The notes under the pieces are model-generated. The model had not been told where the DNA came from. It saw only the letters and a list, made by a program, of their open reading frames with translations, and searched no databases. A DNA stretch of 21,172 nt, from positions 1 through 21,172 of the forward strand of contig CAYPEL010000033.1 in the NCBI GenBank assembly GCA_964409635.1, in the 5' to 3' direction. The position numbers and the translations under genes were made by a program. Origin of the DNA: CAYPEL01 sp964409635 (GTDB lineage: Bacteria; Pseudomonadota; Gammaproteobacteria; DSM-19610). This document shows, in pieces, positions 15,608 through 21,172 of the stretch. Positions within the stretch are counted from its first letter, which is position 1, and each line of letters begins with the position of its first letter.

Positions 15608-18100
15608 ATGATGGGAAAAACAATACATATATTGGTAGCAGGGAAGGCTCAATCCACCCAGCATATCGCCTCTCTCCTGACCGCATCGGACAATCGTTTG
15701 CATATTCAGCAAACCAGTTCGCTTGCACAAATCGAAGCTGAATTCGACAGCATACCGTGGGCGATGATTATTTCCCGTCTGGAACTGGACGACTGTTCGG
15801 CCGCGGAACTATACATTAGCTTACAGGCTAAAAGCGTATCACTTCCCTTCCTGCTGATTGCCGATACAGGTGGTGAGCCTATTGCACTGCAATGTATCAA
15901 ACGGGGTATCGAGCACTGCATCCTTGATAATGAAGAATCTCTCAAGCGGCTGCCCGTCATGGTCAGCAGTCTTTTGCGCATGCAGAAGTTTTATAACCAG
16001 CGACAGGAATCAGAGGATCGGTTGCGGGAAAGTGAAGAACGCTATCTGGATATTTTTGACAACACCAGCGACCTGATTCAATGCCTGGGTCCGGACGGAC
16101 GCTTTCTTTACACCAACAAGGCATGGCGTAATACACTTGGATATACAGAGTCCGAGATTACGGGCTTAAGTTTACCGGACGTTCTGCATCCTGACAGTGT
16201 GTTGTGCTGTCAGGATCGATTTGAGCGGCTGAAAAACGGCGACACGCTAACACAAATAGATTTTCAATTTATTTCAAAGACAGGCGAAACTATTTATCTA
16301 GCGGGTGATTGTGGCGCCATCATTAAAAATGGCGAGGCTATATCCACGCGTGGAATATTTAAGAATGTCACCGAAGAAAAGCGAGCTGAGCAAGCGCTAA
16401 TTGCCAGTGAGACGAGATACCAATCACTCTATCAAAACGCCCCCGATATCGACGTTGTTATTAACAGCGATGGCAAAATAATTTCCATTAACGACTATGG
16501 TGCAAAAACGCTCGGGTATTCGGTAGAAGAATTGATTGGAAGGTCTGCGATCGACGCAGTGCACCCGGAAGACCGGGACAGGGTTTTCAGCTATTTGCTA
16601 CACCAGTTTGACGGCCACAAGTCTGAGCCTTCGATCGAATTCAGGAAAATCTGTAAAAACGGAACATCTTTATGGGTTCAAATGCGTACCAGCCTGATAC
16701 CCGGTGACACTGCGGAAGAAAAAAATCTCTTAATAGTCTGCCGCGATATTACAGAGACCAGAAAACTTTCTGAACAACTCGTTTACCAGGCGTCCCACGA
16801 TGACCTGACCAACTTGATTAACCGCAGAGAATTTGAGAAACGTCTACTGCGTGTGTTATCTGAAGACAGGCGTAGCGAAGACACGCATGCCCTATGTTAC
16901 CTAGACCTTGATCAATTCAAAATCATTAATGATGCATGCGGTCACCTTGCAGGCGATGAGCTGCTAAGACAGGTTGCTTCCGTGCTATCTTCTCAAGTGC
17001 GATCTCGGGACACGCTAGCCAGGCTGGGGGGCGATGAATTCGCAGTGCTTATGGAACATTGCAGTATCGAACAGGCCGATCAACTAGCCAATCGTTTCAG
17101 GAAAGTCATTGAAGATTTTCGCTTTCACTGGAAAGCACGGCGCTTTTCTATTGGTGTCAGCATAGGCGTGGTGCCAATTAATGAGTCTATTACCACCCTG
17201 GAACAAGTAATGGGCTTTGCTGATTCAGCCTGCTACGCGGCGAAGGATGCTGGCAGGAATCGCGTTTTTGTCTACCGTCCTGATGATGCCACCGTTGAGC
17301 ACCATGCTGGTGAAATGCACTGGGCCTCAAAGATAGCTGTAGCACTGGAACAGAATCGTTTCTTATTGTACGCACAGCCCATTTTTCCTATTGATGACAC
17401 CGATAGTAATGGCAGTTATGAGATCCTGGTCAGACTTAAAGAAACGTCCGGTGTTATCGTTCGTCCTGGGGCATTTCTGCCCTCAGCGGAACGCTTTAAT
17501 CTATCCAACAAACTCGACAAATGGGTTTTTGAATCCACACTGAATTGGTTTACATCACAAAATATTGCGCTCAACAAATTAACCAGCTGTTCGATCAACC
17601 TGTCCGGACTATCACTTTCAGATGAGTCCTTCCTTGAGTTTGTCGAAAAGACACTCGATGAAAGCGGTTTCCCATGCACTAAGCTTTGTTTTGAAATAAC
17701 CGAAACGGCGGCTATTTCTAACCTTGCCCGGGCCACAATCTTTATCAAACGGTTAAAAGAAAAGGGTTGTCAATTTGCGCTTGATGATTTTGGCAGCGGT
17801 CTTTCTTCCTATGGTTACCTAAAAAACCTGCCGGTCGATATCATTAAAATTGACGGTACCTTTATACGTAACATTGAGCATAATGCGATAGACAAAGCTG
17901 TAGTAAAATCAATCTGTGAAATTGCCACTTTGATGAATAAAAAGATTACGGCTGAATATGTGGAAAGCGACGCGGCCTTGGACATTCTACGCGGACTGGG
18001 CGTGCATTATGTCCAGGGGAATCATCTATCCGCACCGCTACCGCTATCACTAGCGGTGCTGGATAGCCGCGGAGGCGAGCGTACGAAAATTGTATTGTAA
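15608..18100 (+). CDS. Pseudo-receiver/PAS/PAS/GGDEF/EAL c-di-GMP protein
   Basis: 830 residues, no membrane helix. Residues 5-125 have receiver-domain size and hydrophobic pattern, but the phosphoacceptor position (IISRLEL, 54-60) has Ser/Arg instead of Asp, so it is probably not phosphorylated. PAS domains follow at about 142-258 and 268-383. The GGDEF domain (about 392-556) keeps GGDEF (474-478) and the inhibitory RSRD site (465-468). The EAL domain (about 570-815) keeps the usual metal and catalytic residues: E605 (as EIL), N664, E696, D726/D727, K747, E783, Q803. Both cyclase and phosphodiesterase activity are possible; which one dominates cannot be read from sequence. It ends eight bases before the convergent ThDP enzyme gene. 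Confidence 0.92.
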   Translation: MMGKTIHILVAGKAQSTQHIASLLTASDNRLHIQQTSSLAQIEAEFDSIPWAMIISRLELDDCSAAELYISLQAKSVSLPFLLIADTGGEPIALQCIKRGIEHCILDNEESLKRLPVMVSSLLRMQKFYNQRQESEDRLRESEERYLDIFDNTSDLIQCLGPDGRFLYTNKAWRNTLGYTESEITGLSLPDVLHPDSVLCCQDRFERLKNGDTLTQIDFQFISKTGETIYLAGDCGAIIKNGEAISTRGIFKNVTEEKRAEQALIASETRYQSLYQNAPDIDVVINSDGKIISINDYGAKTLGYSVEELIGRSAIDAVHPEDRDRVFSYLLHQFDGHKSEPSIEFRKICKNGTSLWVQMRTSLIPGDTAEEKNLLIVCRDITETRKLSEQLVYQASHDDLTNLINRREFEKRLLRVLSEDRRSEDTHALCYLDLDQFKIINDACGHLAGDELLRQVASVLSSQVRSRDTLARLGGDEFAVLMEHCSIEQADQLANRFRKVIEDFRFHWKARRFSIGVSIGVVPINESITTLEQVMGFADSACYAAKDAGRNRVFVYRPDDATVEHHAGEMHWASKIAVALEQNRFLLYAQPIFPIDDTDSNGSYEILVRLKETSGVIVRPGAFLPSAERFNLSNKLDKWVFESTLNWFTSQNIALNKLTSCSINLSGLSLSDESFLEFVEKTLDESGFPCTKLCFEITETAAISNLARATIFIKRLKEKGCQFALDDFGSGLSSYGYLKNLPVDIIKIDGTFIRNIEHNAIDKAVVKSICEIATLMNKKITAEYVESDAALDILRGLGVHYVQGNHLSAPLPLSLAVLDSRGGERTKIVL

Positions 18101-18108
18101 CTACGCCA

Positions 18109-19809
18109 TCATAAAGTACAGTCTATCGCGCCCAGTCGTTGGGTAAGCTTTATATTTTCAGCATAGTCAATCGGCACAACAATCAAGGCCGGCCCTGCTT
18201 GCTCGAATGCCTCTTCCAAAGCAGGTTTGAGGTCTTCGGCATTGGCTATTAATTTACCCCACATACCAAACGCCTCGGCTAATTTCACCCAGTCCGGGTT
18301 GCCAAAAGCCAGATCGGAATGACGGCCGTCAAACTGATTTTGCTGTTTCCATTTAATCAAACCGTACTCACCGTCCTCCCAGACCATAAAGACAGTATTT
18401 AATTTAAGCCGCACAGCGGTTTCCAGGTCCTGAACATTCATCATGAAGCCAGCATCGCCACAGATTGCCAGCACCTTATTATCCGGTCGCGCAAGTTTTG
18501 CACCTATCGCACCTGGCAGGGCGAAGCCCATTGAACAAAATCCATTTGATATCAGGCAAGTGTTTGGTTCCTGGCATTGGTAATAACGCGATATCCACAT
18601 TTTATGCGCACCCACATCGGATAACAGGTAATCACAGTCACCCATAACTTCTCGCACATCCCAAAGGATTTTCTGAGGCTTCATCGGCACCGATGTATCA
18701 TCTTTTTCCATCGCAAAATCTTGTTTAATCGTGTTGCGCAATTTTTGCCAGGAATCAATGTTCTGCAGCGGCAGCTTGCCCGCATAGTTACTCTCGAGTT
18801 CCATATTAATTTGCCAGAGCGCATCCGCTATATCACCCGCTACATCTACCTCAACGGTGTAATGCGAATCAATTTCAGCTGCCAGAAAATCGATATGGAC
18901 AACTTTTTTATTCATCTCCGCGTTCCAGAAACTCGGACTGTATTCGACAAGATCGTAGCCAACGGTAATCACCAGATCAACGTCATTCATCGCATGATTT
19001 ATGTGATCCTTACCCTGTAGACCCATTGTGAACAGGCAATGCTTGTCATCCATAGGCATGGAGCCTTTACCCATAAAGGTATTGACCACCGGAATGCCGG
19101 TTTTATGTGCCAGGCGTTGTAACTGGGTGGCAGCGCGTTTTCTGATAGCACCATTGCCAGCCAGAATGAGAGGGCGCTTAGCTTTTACCATCGCATCAAC
19201 AGCCTGTTTAACTGCCTTGTGGTCAGCACCCGGCCGCCGTGTTGTATAAACATTCATGGGTGGCAAGTCGACCTGTTCCTTGGCAACGTCTTCGGGTAAC
19301 TCAATGACAGTAACACCTGGTTTCTCAGTTTCGGCGAGTTTAAATGCCTTGCGGATGATTTCAGGAATCGTGTCGCCATCAACTATGGACTGCGCCCATT
19401 TACTGATCGGCTTGCACATGGCAATGGCATCCATGTTCTGATGACTTTCCTTATGCAGCCGTTTAGTAGAACCTTGGCCGATAATGGCCACAACGGGCGC
19501 ACGATCCATATTGGCATCAGCAAGCCCGGTGACCAGATTGGTTACCCCGGGACCCAGTGTTGATAAACAAACACCTGCTTTACCGGTTAGCCTGCCATAA
19601 ACATCAGCAATAAATGCCGCCGCCTGCTCATGCCTGCACAGCACGAATTCAATTTTACTGTCCATCAGAGACATCATCAGATCAGCATTTTCTTCACCCG
19701 GAACACCGAAGATATGCGTGACACCTTCAGCTTCCAGGCATTGCACAAACAGGTCTGATGCTTTTTGTGATACTTGGGTTTTGACTAACGTTGCTTGTGG
19801 CTGGTTCAT
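18109..19809 (-). CDS. Acetolactate synthase large-subunit-type ThDP enzyme
   Basis: Thiamine-diphosphate enzyme of the acetohydroxyacid synthase family, expected to join two pyruvates to 2-acetolactate. 566 residues: N-terminal PYR domain with FGVPGEEN and catalytic Glu61 (CRHEQAAAF), central domain, C-terminal PP domain with ThDP/Mg motif GDAGF...N. The start is the ATG at 19809, with AAAGGA eight bases upstream; a TTG at 19836 further up has no such support. No regulatory subunit (ilvN/ilvH), ilvC or acetolactate decarboxylase is nearby, so it may be a catabolic or stand-alone member. Other ThDP enzymes such as glyoxylate carboligase are less likely but not excluded. Confidence 0.85.
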   Translation of the reverse strand: MNQPQATLVKTQVSQKASDLFVQCLEAEGVTHIFGVPGEENADLMMSLMDSKIEFVLCRHEQAAAFIADVYGRLTGKAGVCLSTLGPGVTNLVTGLADANMDRAPVVAIIGQGSTKRLHKESHQNMDAIAMCKPISKWAQSIVDGDTIPEIIRKAFKLAETEKPGVTVIELPEDVAKEQVDLPPMNVYTTRRPGADHKAVKQAVDAMVKAKRPLILAGNGAIRKRAATQLQRLAHKTGIPVVNTFMGKGSMPMDDKHCLFTMGLQGKDHINHAMNDVDLVITVGYDLVEYSPSFWNAEMNKKVVHIDFLAAEIDSHYTVEVDVAGDIADALWQINMELESNYAGKLPLQNIDSWQKLRNTIKQDFAMEKDDTSVPMKPQKILWDVREVMGDCDYLLSDVGAHKMWISRYYQCQEPNTCLISNGFCSMGFALPGAIGAKLARPDNKVLAICGDAGFMMNVQDLETAVRLKLNTVFMVWEDGEYGLIKWKQQNQFDGRHSDLAFGNPDWVKLAEAFGMWGKLIANAEDLKPALEEAFEQAGPALIVVPIDYAENIKLTQRLGAIDCTL

Positions 19810-19915
19810 AGTCGAATTCCTTTGTTTGAGTTGCAAATGTGTACGTTGATGAGCCGACAGATCGTTTAATAGATAACAGCGGCTATCATTTAAGGATAAG
19901 TCCCATCAAGTATAG

Positions 19916-20707
19916 TTAAGTTCCATGCTTTACCCAGCGTATCTCCTGTGCCGTCAAACTTCCGATACGCAGCGAGCGCATAGAGGAGGGCATGAGCGCA
20001 TTGGTTTCCGATAACGGAATCCTGCCAGCCATAATTTCGGCCAGTTTCTGGGGGAATAAAGGCTGTTTCCCGGGTTCTGCATAGCCATCCGGATAAACTG
20101 GTTGGCTGGTGACCAGGTTGTATTTATCTGAAGCGCCTACTGTGTGCAGGAATTCGTGGGTGATTACGAGATTATTTCGTCCGGAATATTGACGTGATGC
20201 GTACGCATTAACGACACCAATCAAACCTTTTTTGAGACCCAGCGAGTGATTTAAAACGCTATGTCGCCCCGGATCGTTATAGAGGACAAAGATCCTCGCA
20301 TCTGGCGCGGGGCCATTAAATTCATCGTGCCTGAATGCCCAGAACCGCAATTGCAGGCTCCACAACATGATTTCGAATGGATTGCCATTTACAGGGGGTG
20401 ATGGGGGCAGGGACTGGACAACCGGCCCGAGCTTCAATGTTACCGGTTGACTAATACCCAGCTGATAGCGCTTTGCCTCCCGGGACAGAAACTCACTAAT
20501 AGGCAAAAAAGCCTGATTATCCAGTTTATTGATATACTGAGCTGCCTGCTGACTGCCATCCCCATTGATCGGATACACAGCCACCCATAACGTTTCATTC
20601 CAATCCGTCGTCCTTAAATGCGTCAGCCAGGTTTGCGCAGCCACGATGAACAAAACCAACAATAGTATTGAAATCCGTAACGTACGGAAAAATCCACCCG
20701 CCCTCAT
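19916..20707 (-). CDS. Membrane-anchored putative zinc metalloprotease
   Basis: 263 residues, not a protein I can name. The N-terminus is basic with one hydrophobic segment (12-28), a signal anchor placing the rest in the periplasm. The block VITHEFLHTVGASDKYN (181-197) contains HExxHxxGxxD: His184, Glu185, His188 and Asp194. This is the metzincin-like zinc site with Asp as third ligand, as known in snapalysin. Possible Met-turn candidates are EIM (226) and ALM (239), followed by LTAQEI as in matrixin-type folds. The ribosome binding site is strong (AGGAGGA five bases before ATG). Protease activity is an inference from the motif. Confidence 0.72.
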   Translation of the reverse strand: MRAGGFFRTLRISILLLVLFIVAAQTWLTHLRTTDWNETLWVAVYPINGDGSQQAAQYINKLDNQAFLPISEFLSREAKRYQLGISQPVTLKLGPVVQSLPPSPPVNGNPFEIMLWSLQLRFWAFRHDEFNGPAPDARIFVLYNDPGRHSVLNHSLGLKKGLIGVVNAYASRQYSGRNNLVITHEFLHTVGASDKYNLVTSQPVYPDGYAEPGKQPLFPQKLAEIMAGRIPLSETNALMPSSMRSLRIGSLTAQEIRWVKHGT

Positions 20708-20764
20708 GCTGTCCTCCTGGTAAGCAATAAGAGCTATAGGGGATTTTATATTACAATCTTGAGC

Positions 20765-21148
20765 ATGCTCAGACCCTTATTGTTATCAGTCGTCGAAATG
20801 GGTGGATATCCAGATTTCACACCCTTGTATAAAAACGCAGGATTTGAGGTGTTATTGGAAACCTCAATGCGTAAAACCTTGGGCACTATTAAAAAGAATA
20901 AGCCTTCGGTCGTGGTTTCAGAGTTTAATTTTCAATCAGATTTTCGGGATAGAACCAGCTCGCTTGAGTCTATGATGTCAGTTGTTCAGCGGTTACCGGA
21001 TACGCGGGTAATTGTTTTTTACGAAAAGGAATACAGTCATCAATTTGACAGGCTGCTTGAGCGTCACAGTTTTTATAAAACCTATACGTTTCCAATTCCA
21101 GAAACTGAGCTTGAAAAATGCATTAATGGTCTTGCTGCCGCATTATAG
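20765..21148 (+). CDS. Hypothetical receiver-like protein
   Basis: 127 residues from ATG at 20765; a TTG at 20759 would add two. The pattern LLLSVVEMGG..., then VVVSEFNF (strand with Glu where a receiver has its Asp), VIVFYEKE, and a final helix after FPIPETELEKCI, resembles a degenerate CheY-like alpha/beta fold without a phosphoacceptor aspartate. No output domain is present. It diverges from the putative metalloprotease gene across 57 bases containing TATATT. I do not recognise a family, and no clear ribosome binding site is seen. Confidence 0.6.
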   Translation: MLRPLLLSVVEMGGYPDFTPLYKNAGFEVLLETSMRKTLGTIKKNKPSVVVSEFNFQSDFRDRTSSLESMMSVVQRLPDTRVIVFYEKEYSHQFDRLLERHSFYKTYTFPIPETELEKCINGLAAAL

Positions 21149-21172
21149 AATCATCAGTGCTAGCTTATTGCA

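Noticed and set aside
18032..18059. Perfect nine-base stem GCACCGCTA/TAGCGGTGC near the end of the GGDEF-EAL gene as a terminator
   Set aside because: It lies inside the coding region and no U-run follows on either strand; it may only be codon coincidence.
19837..19915. FNR-like half site (TTGAT) upstream of the acetolactate synthase-type gene
   Set aside because: Only one half of the TTGAT-N4-ATCAA palindrome is present, so the match is no better than chance.
1..21172. tRNA, rRNA, CRISPR arrays, prophage genes or defence islands
   Set aside because: No regularly spaced direct repeats, RNA gene signatures, integrases or phage-like genes were seen on either strand.

Overview
The window reads as chromosomal DNA of a gammaproteobacterium. 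The grounds are the order ftsY-ftsE-ftsX-rpoH, a proteobacterial class I gshA, an HAD phosphatase-sppA-maf neighbourhood like that of pseudomonads, GTAGGAGC-type REP palindromes, and cbb3 oxidase assembly genes. The species cannot be named from this sequence. No rRNA, tRNA, CRISPR array, prophage or transposase gene was found.

Layout. (1) 58-3757, plus strand: ftsY, ftsE, ftsX, then the heat-shock sigma factor gene rpoH. The rpoH upstream region carries a perfect CIRCE (HrcA) operator that overlaps a sigma-E-like promoter. A bidirectional terminator follows at 3790-3817. (2) 3835-7494, minus strand: an assembly operon for cbb3 cytochrome oxidase, read as fixH (with an unusual N-terminal membrane extension), ccoI (copper P-type ATPase) and ccoS, ending in a probable 30-residue single-helix membrane protein. 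The structural genes ccoNOQP and ccoG are not in the window. (3) 7498-7769: a compact palindromic element with perfect 36-bp inverted ends enclosing two large hairpin domains. It looks like a MITE-type non-autonomous mobile element. It stops three bases before fixH and apparently supplies that gene's ribosome binding site. (4) 7826-9511, plus strand: HAD phosphatase and sppA. (5) 9651-13305, minus strand: maf (yceF) and gshA in tandem, then a lipoamide-dehydrogenase-like flavoprotein, with REP elements at 9567-9627 and 11877-11904. (6) 13396-18100: a membrane diguanylate cyclase and ferredoxin-NADP reductase (minus), and a pseudo-receiver/PAS/PAS/GGDEF/EAL protein (plus). (7) 18109-19809, minus: an acetolactate-synthase-type ThDP enzyme. 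(8) 19916-21148: a membrane-anchored zincin-type putative protease (minus) and a small receiver-like orphan (plus).

Common themes are respiration and redox balance (cbb3 assembly, glutathione synthesis, flavoprotein reductases), envelope work (FtsEX, FtsY, SppA, the putative protease), stress control through rpoH, and c-di-GMP signalling. The observations most worth following are the dual HrcA/sigma-E control region of rpoH, the palindromic element at 7498-7769, and the tiny membrane ORF that ends the cbb3 assembly operon.
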